From NCBI RefSeq assembly GCF_003324565.1, contig NZ_QOLA01000001.1, forward strand, positions 186,001 to 250,000: a stretch of DNA of 64,000 nucleotides, in the 5' to 3' direction. Made by a program: the position numbers and the translations under genes. The notes beneath the pieces are model-generated. The model was given only the letters and a program-made list of their open reading frames with translations. It made no database searches and had not been told where the DNA came from. This DNA is from Streptomyces sp. SDr-06. GTDB lineage: Bacteria > Actinomycetota > Actinomycetes > Streptomycetales > Streptomycetaceae. Shown piece by piece: positions 1 to 8,783 of the stretch. Numbering within the stretch: the stretch's first letter is position 1; each line of letters starts with the position of its first letter.

Positions 1-2
1 TG

Positions 3-599
3 GCGGATCTTCCCATCCCGGCCCCGTTCAGCATCCAGGGTCTTGTGGCGAACATGGAAGAGGCCCGCGGCCGCACCATCGTCCTGCACGAACTCCCCGA
101 CCGGCTGGCCCGGGTGAACGCCGCCTGCGGCCTGCGCCTCAAGTCGGGCGGCACCAGCTTCGTGCTCTACCGGCGGCGCCCCACCGTCTACCAGACCCAG
201 CACGTGATCCTGCACGAGCTGTGCCACGAGTGGTTCGACCACGGCACGACCCTGAGCGCGGACCAGCTGCGCCACCTGCTGCCCGTCTTCAACACCTCCC
301 TGATCAACCGGGTCCTCGCCTCCGACCCGCCCGGCGACCGCGGCCGAACCGAACCCGCCGACCCCGACGCCGACCCCGACGGGCTGCCGCCCGCCGTCAC
401 CGAGGCCTTCCGCTCCGGCGGCCCCATCCAGGCGCGGGCCCAGTACGACACGCACGACGAGCGGATCGCGGAGTTCGGCGCCTCGCTCATTCCCCGCATG
501 GCCCGCGACGTGACGAGCGACGACATGGTCGGACGGCTCGCCAACTCCCTCTCCCGGCCCGTGGCCCACCGCCGCCGGGGCTTCTTCCGCCGCTCCTAG
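3..599 (+). CDS. ImmA/IrrE-like zinc peptidase, 5' truncated by window edge
   Basis: The reading frame is open from base 3 through to a TAG at 597-599. The first ATG at 45 is probably internal, because the codons before it (ending ..PFSIQGLVAN) look like the usual N-terminus of this Streptomyces family. The core motif is HELCHEW (HExxH, about bases 213-230), the zinc-binding signature of ImmA/IrrE-like gluzincins. An acidic linker rich in Pro, Asp and Ala follows, then a second conserved helix before an Arg-rich tail. ImmA-type proteases cleave repressors of mobile elements, but here the next gene is a polytopic membrane protein, a pairing common in actinomycetes whose job I do not know. Substrate unknown; the family call is fairly sure. 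Confidence 0.75.
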   Translation, partial: ADLPIPAPFSIQGLVANMEEARGRTIVLHELPDRLARVNAACGLRLKSGGTSFVLYRRRPTVYQTQHVILHELCHEWFDHGTTLSADQLRHLLPVFNTSLINRVLASDPPGDRGRTEPADPDADPDGLPPAVTEAFRSGGPIQARAQYDTHDERIAEFGASLIPRMARDVTSDDMVGRLANSLSRPVAHRRRGFFRRS

Positions 600-660
600 C
601 CCCTCGCCTCCCCTGGCTCACCCCCTCCGTCCCCCCGCACGTGACCCCCGAGGAATTCCC

Positions 661-1908
661 GTGACCGCGCTTGACCTTGCCGGCTACCTGATAGCCGGCG
701 TGATGACCGCCGTCGCCCTGTGGCGCATGCCCGCGGCGCTCTGGGGCGACGAGGAGGACAAACGCAGGCGCGCCCTGTGGGGCTGCTACGCCGGCTTCGC
801 CGTCGCCCTGTGGACCAAGACGAAGGTCGTACGCATCGGCCTCAACAACAGCCCGATCGTCGACCTCGCCGTCCTGATCAAGCACTACACGGCGACCATC
901 GCGATCCTGGCGATCCTCAGCTACATCGTCGCCATCTACGGACACTTTCCGGAGGGCGGCGTCATCCCCCGCCACGTCCGGTTCGCCCGGGTGATCCAGC
1001 AGGTGGCGGCCAAGGCGTCCGTCGCCACACTGATCCTGCTGACCGTGCTCTTCTTCACGGTGGTCGACCGCTCGTACGCCTCGGACCGGTTCGTCTCCGA
1101 CCACGCCGGGCAGTGGGGCGCCACGCTCTACATGAGCGTGTTCTACCTGTACTTGGGTGCCGCCTCCGCCGTCTGCGCCTACCAGTGGGCGCTCGCCACC
1201 GCCGGGGCCACGGCCCGCCATCTGCGGATCGGCCTCGGCATGATGACGTTCGCCATGTTCATCGGCGTCGGCTACACCGTGAGCCGCACCCTCTTCCTGT
1301 GGGTCAGCGTCGCCGACCAGCCGAGCCCCGCCTTCGCCCTGAGGTTCGACGAGATCACCGAGGCCGCCCAGGTCGTCCTGTTCGCGTTCTTCGCCCTCGG
1401 TGCCTCCATCCCCGCGTTCAGCAAGGGCTGGCGCCGGGTGCGGCTGTGGCGGGCGCAGGCCCGCCTGCATCCGCTGTGGCACGAGCTGATGACGGCCTTC
1501 CCCGACCAGCCCTTCGAGCCACCGGCCCCGCTCATCCGCGAGCTGACCCGGTTCGGCACCCCGGCCGACCTGCGGATCGACCGGTGGGCCGCCGACATCG
1601 CGGACGCCGTCGAGAAGCTGCGCCACTACGTGCCGGACGGTCTGCTCCCCGCCGCCAAGCGGGCCGCCGCCGAGGACAGCCCCCGCGAGGAGAACGCCGG
1701 GCCGCTGGCCGAGGCGTACTGGATCAAGGCGGCGCTCGCCGCCAAGGCGGACGGCGCGGGCGCGGGTGACGCCGCAGCCGTCGAGACCAAGCACGCCACC
1801 GACCAGGACGGCGAGGTCGCCTGGCTGGTACGGGTGGCCGCCGCCTACCGGACCGTCAGCGGCGAGCGGGCCCGCGGCGTCCTGAACTCCCTGGAGAAGA
1901 CCGGGTGA
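661..1908 (+). CDS. MAB_1171c-type polytopic membrane protein (DUF6545-like C-terminus)
   Basis: 415 aa. The GTG start at 661 follows GAGGAA with good spacing. The first 260 residues or so form about seven hydrophobic segments (for example around residues 5-18, 70-95, 118-135, 160-185, 195-215, 238-258). A soluble helical C-terminal domain beginning near ..RLHPLWHELMTAFP resembles the DUF6545 region of the MAB_1171c family of putative transporters. It follows the ImmA-like gene by 61 bases, and its last codons overlap the next gene as GTGA, so the three are probably one operon. The transport role is only a family label; no transport motif is visible. Confidence 0.65.
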   Translation: MTALDLAGYLIAGVMTAVALWRMPAALWGDEEDKRRRALWGCYAGFAVALWTKTKVVRIGLNNSPIVDLAVLIKHYTATIAILAILSYIVAIYGHFPEGGVIPRHVRFARVIQQVAAKASVATLILLTVLFFTVVDRSYASDRFVSDHAGQWGATLYMSVFYLYLGAASAVCAYQWALATAGATARHLRIGLGMMTFAMFIGVGYTVSRTLFLWVSVADQPSPAFALRFDEITEAAQVVLFAFFALGASIPAFSKGWRRVRLWRAQARLHPLWHELMTAFPDQPFEPPAPLIRELTRFGTPADLRIDRWAADIADAVEKLRHYVPDGLLPAAKRAAAEDSPREENAGPLAEAYWIKAALAAKADGAGAGDAAAVETKHATDQDGEVAWLVRVAAAYRTVSGERARGVLNSLEKTG

Positions 1909-2507
1909 GCGACACCCTGACCGAGGCCGACGAGAGCCGCACGACGGCCGCGGCCCGCACCGTCACCGACGTCCTGCAGCCCCGCAACGTCCTGCTCGCC
2001 GGGATGCTGGGGATCGGGCTCGCCGCGGCCGGCGAGTGGACCGGCCTGCTGTGGGGGCTGCTCGGCGCACTGTGCGCCGGGCTCATCCCGGCCGGCTACA
2101 TCGAGTGGGAGCGCAAGCGCGGCACCTGGGGCGACCGGCACGTCGTGGACCGCACCAAGCGGGCGCCGATCTTCTTCGTCATCCTCGGGTCGATCGGGGC
2201 CGGCTCGGTCGTCATGGTCCTCGGCCACGCCCCGGCCGGCATCCTGACCGCGATGCTCGCCCTGTGGGTGATGACGATCTTCCTGCTCGCCGTGAACACG
2301 GTCTGGAAGATCTCGGTGGACTCCGCGGTCGCCTCGGCGGTCGTGGCCCTGCTCGCCGTGGTGCACTCCCCCTGGTGGCTGCTCTCCTACGCGGTGACGG
2401 TCGCGGTGTGCTGGTCGCGGGTGGCCCTGGGCTACCACACGGTCATGCAGACGGTCGCGGGCGGCGCGCTGGGCGCGGCCACCTCGGCGGCGTTCCTGTT
2501 CGTCTGA
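1905..2507 (+). CDS. PAP2-like integral membrane protein with degenerate catalytic motifs
   Basis: 200 aa, five to six hydrophobic segments, GTG start overlapping the upstream stop (GTGA). The layout is that of small type 2 phosphatidic acid phosphatases: RTKRAP near residue 85, KISVDSA near residue 130, and SRVALGYH followed by Q near residue 170. In active PAP2 enzymes the second motif carries a His (PSGH) and the third has Asp four residues after the His (SRxxxxxHxxxD). Here those two positions are Asp and Gln. The fold is recognisable, but phosphatase activity is doubtful. It is the last gene of the ImmA/MAB_1171c operon. Confidence 0.6.
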   Translation: MSDTLTEADESRTTAAARTVTDVLQPRNVLLAGMLGIGLAAAGEWTGLLWGLLGALCAGLIPAGYIEWERKRGTWGDRHVVDRTKRAPIFFVILGSIGAGSVVMVLGHAPAGILTAMLALWVMTIFLLAVNTVWKISVDSAVASAVVALLAVVHSPWWLLSYAVTVAVCWSRVALGYHTVMQTVAGGALGAATSAAFLFV

Positions 2508-2518
2508 CCACGCGCGCG

Positions 2519-3328
2519 TCAGTCCGGCCCGCGCCGGGCGGCACGGGCATTGCGGCCCGGCGCGGTGCCGACCACGCGCTTGAAGTGGCGGGTCAGATGG
2601 GACTGGTCGTAGAACCCGGTGGCGCGGGCCACGTCACCCGGTGCCCGGCCGTCGAGGAGCAGTCCGCGGGCCCGGTCGACCCGACGGGCCGTCAGATACT
2701 GGTGCGGCGCGATGCCGAACTCCGCGGTGAAGGCCCGCACCAGATGCGTGGGGTGGGCGTACACGAGGCCCGCGGCCTCTTCCAGCGTCACGCCGTCGAC
2801 GACCCGCGCGTCGAGGAGCTCGCGCAGGCGCCGCGCCACCGAGCGGTCGGGAGCCCGCAGGTCACCCCGGAGCCGGGGCCGCAGATGGCCGCGCAGCCGC
2901 TCGGCGATGAGCGCGAGCCTGCTCTCGGCCTCCAGCTCCGCGCCACGGTGCGCGAGAGCCGTGTGCAGTTGCCCGACCCTGCGGCGCAACACCGGGTCCA
3001 CGAGGTCGGGCCCGTCGACCGCGGGCGCGATGAGACTGTCGTCCAGCTGATTCCGCTCCAGGTAGACCACCCGCTTGCGAAAGCCGTGCGCGGTGGCCGG
3101 GGATCCGTTGTGCGGCACGTCCGGCGGCAGCAGGCTCACCGAGCCACCCGGGGTGCCGTGCGCGTGCCGGTCCAGGTCGTAGCGCACCGCTCCGTCGTCG
3201 ACGATCAGCAGCGTCCAGCTGTCGTGGACGTGCATCGGGTAGGAGTGCTCGGTGAACCGGGCGTGGAAGACCTCCACCACGCCCGCCACCCGCGGGCGCC
3301 AAGCGGAGATCTCCTGTCCGGCCGTCAT
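2519..3328 (-). CDS. AraC-family transcriptional regulator
   Basis: 269 aa from ATG 3328; an upstream GTG (3343) in frame is possible but adds only five residues. The N-terminal 110 residues form a cupin-type ligand domain with His-rich strands (MHVHDSW). The C-terminal 100 residues carry two helix-turn-helix units, ending with the AraC signature region (ATGFYDQSHLTRHFKR). The gene is divergent from the DUF2000 gene at 3378 with only 49 bases between the starts. The usual arrangement is a regulator controlling itself and its neighbour. Ligand unknown. Confidence 0.85.
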   Translation of the reverse strand: MTAGQEISAWRPRVAGVVEVFHARFTEHSYPMHVHDSWTLLIVDDGAVRYDLDRHAHGTPGGSVSLLPPDVPHNGSPATAHGFRKRVVYLERNQLDDSLIAPAVDGPDLVDPVLRRRVGQLHTALAHRGAELEAESRLALIAERLRGHLRPRLRGDLRAPDRSVARRLRELLDARVVDGVTLEEAAGLVYAHPTHLVRAFTAEFGIAPHQYLTARRVDRARGLLLDGRAPGDVARATGFYDQSHLTRHFKRVVGTAPGRNARAARRGPD

Positions 3329-3377
3329 GCAAGGAACGTACAAGACGCGCCCGGAGCGGGTTCGGCAGTCTCAGTCC

Positions 3378-3809
3378 ATGACATCAGACAGTGCGCCCGT
3401 ACGTTTCGACACGAAGATCGCCGTGCTGCTGCGCGACGACCTGCACACCTGGCAGCGGCTCAATGTGACGGCCTTCCTCGTCAGCGGGCTCGGCACCGTA
3501 CTGCCCGAGACGATCGGCGAACCGTACGCCGATGCCGACGGCACCCCGTATCTCCCCCTGTTCCGCCAGCCCGTCCTCGTCTTCGAGGGGAGCAAGGAAG
3601 TGCTGCGCTCGGCCCACACCCGCGCCGTGGGCCGCGCCCTGCCCCTGGGCGTGTTCACGAGCGACATGTTCAGTACGGGCAACGACGTGGACAACCGGGC
3701 GGCGGTCCGTGCGGTCACCGGCGCCGACCTCGATCTCGTCGGGCTCGCCGTCCACGGGCCGCGGAACGCGGTCGACAAGGCGCTCAAGGGCGCGCGCATG
3801 CATCCCTGA
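3378..3809 (+). CDS. DUF2000 family protein
   Basis: 143 aa from ATG 3378. The N-terminus (FDTKIAVLLRDDLHTWQRLN) and the PVLVFEGS segment match the small alpha/beta DUF2000 family (PTH2-like fold, biochemical role unknown). No signal peptide or membrane segment. It is divergent from an AraC regulator, a pairing often seen for this family in Streptomyces, so it is probably a target of that regulator. The function cannot be named from sequence. Confidence 0.75.
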   Translation: MTSDSAPVRFDTKIAVLLRDDLHTWQRLNVTAFLVSGLGTVLPETIGEPYADADGTPYLPLFRQPVLVFEGSKEVLRSAHTRAVGRALPLGVFTSDMFSTGNDVDNRAAVRAVTGADLDLVGLAVHGPRNAVDKALKGARMHP

Positions 3810-3998
3810 CGGGCGCCGGGTCAGGAGAGCGGGCGGCCACCGCGAGACCGCACCCTCCCCGGTCGCCGAAGCGTGGTATATCCCACGGCCGACACTCCCG
3901 TCCGCACGGAATGCGCACGGCTCCCCGGGGGTTGTCCTCGCGTACGGCCGGGGCGGTACCGGCCCGGGGGACGCACACGGAGAACGGAATACACAGCC

Positions 3999-4607
3999 AT
4001 GGGTGAGTTGATCCTCGTACGTCACGGGGAGACCGAATGGTCGCTGTCGGGGCAGCACACGAGCTACACCGACCTGCCGCTCACGGCGCACGGGGAAGAG
4101 CAGGCCCGGGCGGTCGCGCCGCTCCTCGCCGACCGCCCGGTCGGTCTCGTCCTGGTCAGCCCGGTCCAACGCGCCGTGCGGACCGCAGAGTTGGCCGGGT
4201 TCAAGAACGCCCGCGTCACCCCGGACCTTCATGAATGGGACTACGGCGGCTACGAGGGGATCACCACGGCCGAGATCCACCGCGACCGACCCGACTGGAA
4301 CCTGTGGACCGACGGCGTCGCACCCGGCCCCGCCGACCACCCGGGCGAGAGCCCGGCCGAGGTCGGCGAGCGGGCCGACCGGGTCCTCGCCGAGGTCGCC
4401 ACCGCCCTGCGCGCCGGGGACGAGGACGTCGTCCTCATCGCCCACTCGCATTTCCTGCGGGTCCTCACGGCCCGCTACCTCGGCCTTCCGGCCTCCGGCG
4501 GCGCGCTGTTCGTGCTCGACACCGGGGCGGTGTCCCGGCTCGGCCGCGAACACGACCGCCCGGTGATCACCGCCTGGAACACCGTTCTTCAGCACACCGC
4601 GCACTGA
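3999..4607 (+). CDS. Histidine phosphatase (phosphoglycerate-mutase-like) family protein
   Basis: 202 aa from ATG 3999. The phospho-acceptor motif LVRHGETEW lies at residues 6-14. The second catalytic histidine is in the ..LIAHSHFLRVL segment near residue 150, and an Arg in RAVRTAEL completes the active-site set. Length and motifs fit a small cytoplasmic acid phosphatase of the SixA/CobC/PhoE group. The substrate cannot be chosen from sequence, and there is no cobalamin context here. It is convergent with the ATP-grasp genes across a strong hairpin. Confidence 0.85.
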   Translation: MGELILVRHGETEWSLSGQHTSYTDLPLTAHGEEQARAVAPLLADRPVGLVLVSPVQRAVRTAELAGFKNARVTPDLHEWDYGGYEGITTAEIHRDRPDWNLWTDGVAPGPADHPGESPAEVGERADRVLAEVATALRAGDEDVVLIAHSHFLRVLTARYLGLPASGGALFVLDTGAVSRLGREHDRPVITAWNTVLQHTAH

Positions 4608-4633
4608 CCACGCACCGTGCGACGGGGGCGCGC

Positions 4634-4660
4634 GAGCCGGGGACCGCGGGTTCCCGGCTC
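4634..4660. terminator. Bidirectional hairpin terminator between convergent genes
   Basis: GAGCCGGG and CCCGGCTC pair perfectly. The stem continues through a G-T pair and ACC/GGT to a GCG loop. It sits in the 58 bases between the histidine phosphatase stop (4607) and the end of the leftward ATP-grasp gene (4666). There is no clear U-tract, as is usual in Streptomyces. Confidence 0.7.
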
Positions 4661-4665
4661 GGCCC

Positions 4666-5496
4666 TCAGGCCGCCACCGCCGTCTCCCGGGCCCGGCGCA
4701 GAGCCAGCGCCGCCAACGCCTCCGGAGCGCCGGCCTGCCCCCGGATCCCGGGAAAGGCGTTGATGTCGACGATCAGCGGGGCGCCCTCCCCCGCGTCCAG
4801 GACATCGACCCCGTAGACGTCGACCCCGAAGACGCCGCCGACCTCGACCACCACGTCGGCCCACCCGCGCGGCAGTTCGGCCAGAGCGAGCGGCACCGTG
4901 GGGCCCCGGCCCCCGGGCGACAGCTCGGAGCGGCGCAGTGCCGCGAACACCGTTCCGTCGATGACCCAGAGTTTGTGGTCATAGCCGCTGTTCTCGGTGA
5001 ACTCCTGTACCACGACGGGCTCGTCCGCCCAGGACCGGGCCAGCTCGGCCAGCCGACCGAGGCTGTCGACGCGCGCCACGAGGTCGTGCCGCCTGCTGTG
5101 GCGGCTCTTCACCACCAGCGGTCCCGCCCACTCCCCCGCACCGTCGGCTGCGGCGAAGTCCGCCAGCGATCCGAAGGTGCGGGTCGCCGAGAACGGCAGC
5201 CCCGCCTGCCGGGCCCGGTCGGCCAGGTAGGTGCGGTCCTGGCACAGGGCGGTCGCCTCCGCAGAGTTGACCACCACCGCCCCTCGCGACTCCAGCTCCC
5301 GGGCCAGCGCCAGCGCGCGGGGCGTGCGCGACTTCAGCAGATAGACATCCGCCATCGGCTCCAGTCCGGTCGGGTCGGTCGTCTCCGGGTGGACGGCCAC
5401 CACGCGGTGCTCACGCGCGAGCAGTTCCGTGGTCGCCGCGAGCAGCGGATGTCCGGGCTCCGGCGTGATGAGGCCGATCGTCGTGCCGTCCCTCAC
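4666..5496 (-). CDS. ATP-grasp domain protein (second of a tandem pair)
   Basis: 276 aa. The GTG start at 5496 overlaps the stop of the upstream ATP-grasp gene (GTGA), so they are translationally coupled. An N-terminal Rossmann-like part (TTIGLITPEPGHPL) precedes the ATP-grasp fold: the ATP-binding strand GPLVVKSRHSRR near residue 125, EPVVVQEF near 165, and the metal-binding DINAFPGIRG near 250. RimK/glutathione-synthase-like enzymes of this size ligate an amino acid or amine to a carboxylate through an acyl phosphate. Substrate unknown. It is related to its neighbour and probably works with it. Confidence 0.75.
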   Translation of the reverse strand: MRDGTTIGLITPEPGHPLLAATTELLAREHRVVAVHPETTDPTGLEPMADVYLLKSRTPRALALARELESRGAVVVNSAEATALCQDRTYLADRARQAGLPFSATRTFGSLADFAAADGAGEWAGPLVVKSRHSRRHDLVARVDSLGRLAELARSWADEPVVVQEFTENSGYDHKLWVIDGTVFAALRRSELSPGGRGPTVPLALAELPRGWADVVVEVGGVFGVDVYGVDVLDAGEGAPLIVDINAFPGIRGQAGAPEALAALALRRARETAVAA

Positions 5497-6431
5497 CGGC
5501 TCTCGCCCGCCCCGGCCGAGCTGCGGACCGGCTGTGCTGCGGAGCCCGGCCCGTCGGTGCCGAACGGCTGCTCCGGGATCCGGCCCGCGCCCGCCACGAA
5601 GGCCGCGGCGGCCACCTCGCTGCCCGTGCGGGCGAGTTCGAGCACCGCCCGGGCCACCCTGGCTGCCGCGTCCGGCACCTGGCGGAAGCTCGGGAAGTCG
5701 TTCACGTCGACGACCACCGGACCGTCTGGGCCAAGCAGCACGTCCACCCCGTACAGGTCGAGTCCGTAGACAGCGCCGACCTGGTCGACGATGGCGGCCA
5801 CCTCGGCGGGCAGCGGGACGTGCCGTTCGCGGACGCCGTGGTCGGGGTGGAGCGGTGAGCGGCGCTCGGTGGCGTACAGCTCCCCTCCGACGCAGTACAC
5901 CTTGAGGTCGATGCCCGAGTTGGGGACGTACGGCTGGGCGATGAGCATTCCCTCGCCCGCCAGGACGGGCAGCATCGCGACGAGCCGGTCCGGTGACCCC
6001 ACCAGGTGCACGGCCCGCCCCGAGCTTCCGTCGGCGGGCTTGACCACCAGCGGGTACTCGGACTCGGGTATCTCCGCGAGCAGTTCGGGCCGGGCGGCCG
6101 CATAGGTCATCGGCACCGGCAGGCCGCGGCTGCGGCCGATGGCCGACGCGAGTGCCTTGTCCCGCACCCCGCGGATGGACCGGACGTCGTTGACCGTGGT
6201 CAGCCCGACCGCGGCGGCGGCTTCCAGAAGCGGGAGCCCTGGCCCACCGGAGACCGTCTTGAGCACCCACGCGTCGTGGCTGCCCGCGCGGACCGCCTCG
6301 GACATCCGCAGCAGCGAACCGCCGGGGCGCACCACGTCGACCTGGTGTCCCCAGGCGTCGAGTTGACGGATCACCTCGACGGGCATGCCGTCATGGCGGT
6401 AGTGCTCTTCCACCAGGAAGCAGAGCCTCAT
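5493..6431 (-). CDS. ATP-grasp domain protein (first of a tandem pair)
   Basis: 312 aa from ATG 6431, preceded by GGGAAGG. The N-terminal Rossmann-like domain starts MRLCFLVEEHYRHDGMP. The ATP-grasp core has PLVVKPADGSSGRAVH near residue 130, a LIAQPYVPNSGID strand, and the metal-binding VVDVNDFPSFRQ near residue 265. It heads a two-gene operon with the next ATP-grasp gene, and a DUF6397 gene lies 61 bases upstream in the same direction. Tandem copies suggest two successive or alternative ligations, but the substrates are not evident. Confidence 0.75.
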   Translation of the reverse strand: MRLCFLVEEHYRHDGMPVEVIRQLDAWGHQVDVVRPGGSLLRMSEAVRAGSHDAWVLKTVSGGPGLPLLEAAAAVGLTTVNDVRSIRGVRDKALASAIGRSRGLPVPMTYAAARPELLAEIPESEYPLVVKPADGSSGRAVHLVGSPDRLVAMLPVLAGEGMLIAQPYVPNSGIDLKVYCVGGELYATERRSPLHPDHGVRERHVPLPAEVAAIVDQVGAVYGLDLYGVDVLLGPDGPVVVDVNDFPSFRQVPDAAARVARAVLELARTGSEVAAAAFVAGAGRIPEQPFGTDGPGSAAQPVRSSAGAGESR

Positions 6432-6492
6432 CGACCTTCCCCGTACCGGACGTCCGCCGATCCCGTCCGGCGAGCTTTGACGCCACAGGATG

Positions 6493-7518
6493 TCATGAAC
6501 CAGGGGCTGGTCGCCGCCCGCCCCGATCCGGCCGCCTCGGCCGCCGTAGTCGCCCCAGCAGACTGCCCTGGATCGGCGCCCCCGCCTGCCGGGCCGGCGG
6601 GCTCTGCGGGGCACGCGCCCGCACCGCGGGACGTGGTGCCCTCGGTCTGGCCTGCCCCGAAGACCGCGGCTCGGACGGCTCCGTCGTGGCGCAAAGGCCC
6701 TGTTTCCTCGCCGGACCGGCAACCGGGCGCGGAGCCGGGCAATGGTCCCGGGCGTCGGCGAGGGCCTCCACCAGGCGCAGCCGGAACCACTCGATCTCGT
6801 CCGGTTCGTCCGCCAGGAGCAGCCGGTCGACGATGCCCTGGGCGATCACGGATTCGGGGTGGACCCGGAACGGCTCGGGGCGCAACCTGCGCAAACAGGC
6901 CCGTTCGTAAGGATCCGGGACGATCTCGGCGAGGTGTGCGCTGTCGAGGGCGCAGGCGACCTCGGCCGCCTGTTGCCACGGGTCGTCCGTCTGGCGGGCC
7001 AGCATGGCGAGTCTGCGGCCGCGCCAGTTGCGCGCTCGCCGGTCCTGGCCGCCGTCGGGCTCCGGATGGCGACCGCTGAGCAATTCGGGCTCGCGCAGGG
7101 CCAGTTCGACCACGTCATCGGCCAGGTAGAGCCAGACGACCGCCCGGTAGCGGTTGAGGTAGCACCGCACCGGAGCGAGCCGCCCGGTGCGGGCCAGCTT
7201 GGTGAAGCGCCCCGGGGCGACGCCGAGCAGTTCGGCGCCGTCGCTGGTGCCGACGGTCCGCACGCGCTCGCGCAGGGCCTCGGGAAAGTCCGCGGCGGCT
7301 CGCAGCCGCGCCACCTCGCGCGCGGTGACCCGGCGGTGTCCGCCGCCGGGATCCGGCACGGTGCGGATATGGCCGAGCTGGACGGCCAGCTCGAACTCGC
7401 CCAGTCTGAGCTCCAGTTCACGAGCCGCGGCCCCCGGCGCGAGCCGTGGCCCGGATGGAGCGGCCGCACGCGCGGCGACGGCGGGAACAAGGGCGTTCTT
7501 GGTGGTGACTACGGTCAT
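6493..7518 (-). CDS. DUF6397-type Streptomyces protein
   Basis: 341 aa from ATG 7518, with GGGGAGGAT as ribosome site. The central 200 residues contain a helix-turn-helix-like stretch (GVAPGRFTKLARTGRLAP) and a helical region around YLNRYRAVVWLYLADDV. The last 80 residues are low-complexity Pro/Arg/Ala. I recognise the general look of the DUF6397 family, conserved in Streptomyces and of unknown function; DNA binding is possible. It precedes the two ATP-grasp genes on the same strand and may share their transcript. Confidence 0.6.
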   Translation of the reverse strand: MTVVTTKNALVPAVAARAAAPSGPRLAPGAAARELELRLGEFELAVQLGHIRTVPDPGGGHRRVTAREVARLRAAADFPEALRERVRTVGTSDGAELLGVAPGRFTKLARTGRLAPVRCYLNRYRAVVWLYLADDVVELALREPELLSGRHPEPDGGQDRRARNWRGRRLAMLARQTDDPWQQAAEVACALDSAHLAEIVPDPYERACLRRLRPEPFRVHPESVIAQGIVDRLLLADEPDEIEWFRLRLVEALADARDHCPAPRPVAGPARKQGLCATTEPSEPRSSGQARPRAPRPAVRARAPQSPPARQAGAPIQGSLLGRLRRPRRPDRGGRRPAPGS

Positions 7519-7651
7519 CGGATCCTCCCCCGTGAGGAACGAGCACTCGGGACGAATACTCTCGGTGACGACCGTACCCCGCCGCACGGACATCCCGCCC
7601 GGCCTGTGGACAACCCCGCACGGGCTCAACCCAACCAAAGAAAACGCCTGT

Positions 7652-8065
7652 TCAGAGCTCGGTCACCCCGAAGTTCCCGGGCTGCCGTGCGGCCACCGAG
7701 AGGTGCTCACCCACGCGGTTGACCAGAAGGGTCATCTCGTACGCGATCTGGCCGATGTCCGCGTCCGCGGAGCTGAGCACACACAGGCAACTGCCCTCGC
7801 CCGCCGCGGTGACGAACAGGACACCCTCGTCGAACTCGACCATGGTCTGGCGCACCTTGCCGGCCCGGAAGTGCAGTCCCGAACCCTTCGCGAGACTGTG
7901 CAGACCAGAGGAGACCGCGGCCAGGTGTTCCGCGTCCTCGCGCTTCAGGTCGGCGCTGGCGGCGGTGACCAGACCGTCGTTGGAGAGCACGATCGCGTGG
8001 CGTACGTGCTCCACCCGCCGGGTCAGGTCGTCGAGCAGCCAGTCGAGTTCCTTCTTCAGTGCCAT
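7652..8065 (-). CDS. Roadblock/LC7 domain protein, second CvnB-like copy
   Basis: 137 aa from ATG 8065 with GGGGAGG upstream. It is a single roadblock/LC7 domain (ELDWLLDDLTRRVEHVRHAIVLSNDGL near the start, QTMVEFDEGVLFVT in the middle), closely similar along its whole length to the CvnB protein encoded at 9203-9658. Such proteins act as regulators of the small GTPase-like CvnD in conservons. It lies 124 bases after cvnD, so this conservon has the order A-B-C-D plus an extra B-like gene. Confidence 0.85.
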   Translation of the reverse strand: MALKKELDWLLDDLTRRVEHVRHAIVLSNDGLVTAASADLKREDAEHLAAVSSGLHSLAKGSGLHFRAGKVRQTMVEFDEGVLFVTAAGEGSCLCVLSSADADIGQIAYEMTLLVNRVGEHLSVAARQPGNFGVTEL

Positions 8066-8189
8066 GTCAGGCCTCCCCGCTCATGCAATTCCCCGTTTCC
8101 CCGTTCTCCTGCCACCCTTCACCACCGGGGCGCCCCGGGCAAGCGGTGCCCGATGCCGGGGAGTCGCACGGCGGCGCGGAGCGACGGCG

Positions 8190-8783
8190 TCAGCCGACCG
8201 AGTCGAGCAGGCGCGCGGTATGCATGCGCCCGGCGTATTCGACCAGCCGTATCAGCACCTCCTTCCCGGAGTCCCGGTCGCGGGCGTCGCAGAGCACGAC
8301 AGGGGTGCCGCGGTCCAGGTCGAGGGCGGCCGACACGTCGACGGCGGCGTAGGAGCGGGCACCGGCGAAGCAGTTGACGGCCACGACGAAGGGGATGCGG
8401 CGGTGCTCGAAGTAGTCGACCGCCGGGAAGCAGTCCTCCAGGCGGCGGGTGTCGGCGAGGACGACGGCGCCCAGCGCTCCCTGCGAGAGCTCGTCCCACA
8501 GGAACCAGAAACGATCCTGCCCGGGCGTTCCGAACAGGTACAGGGACAGGCCGGAGCGGATGGTGATCCGGCCGAAGTCCATGGCGACGGTGGTGGTGGT
8601 CTTGTGGTCCACGCCGCCGATGTCGTCCACCGACTCCCCTGCCTCGCTCAGCAGTTCCTCGGTGCGCAGCGGCCGGATCTCACTGACCGCTCCGACCAGG
8701 GTGGTCTTGCCCACGCCGAATCCGCCCGCGACGAGGATCTTCAGCGCGAGGGCGGCAGTGGGGTCACAGGGCTCGGAGGCCAT
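8190..8783 (-). CDS. cvnD: Conservon GTP/ATP-binding protein CvnD
   Basis: 197 aa from ATG 8783, overlapping the end of cvnC by 20 bases. It has the P-loop GGFGVGKTT at residues 20-28, a G3 motif LFGTPGQDRF near residue 85, and a degenerate G4 (VVAVNCF) as usual in this MglA/Ras-like family. It is predicted to be a cytoplasmic switch that joins the CvnA-B-C complex at the membrane, like a simplified eukaryotic G-protein-coupled system. Confidence 0.9.
   Translation of the reverse strand: MASEPCDPTAALALKILVAGGFGVGKTTLVGAVSEIRPLRTEELLSEAGESVDDIGGVDHKTTTTVAMDFGRITIRSGLSLYLFGTPGQDRFWFLWDELSQGALGAVVLADTRRLEDCFPAVDYFEHRRIPFVVAVNCFAGARSYAAVDVSAALDLDRGTPVVLCDARDRDSGKEVLIRLVEYAGRMHTARLLDSVG

Noticed and set aside
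487..1794. 435-aa minus-strand frame over the MAB_1171c gene
   Set aside because: It is antisense to a clear membrane protein; its composition is that of a shadow frame.
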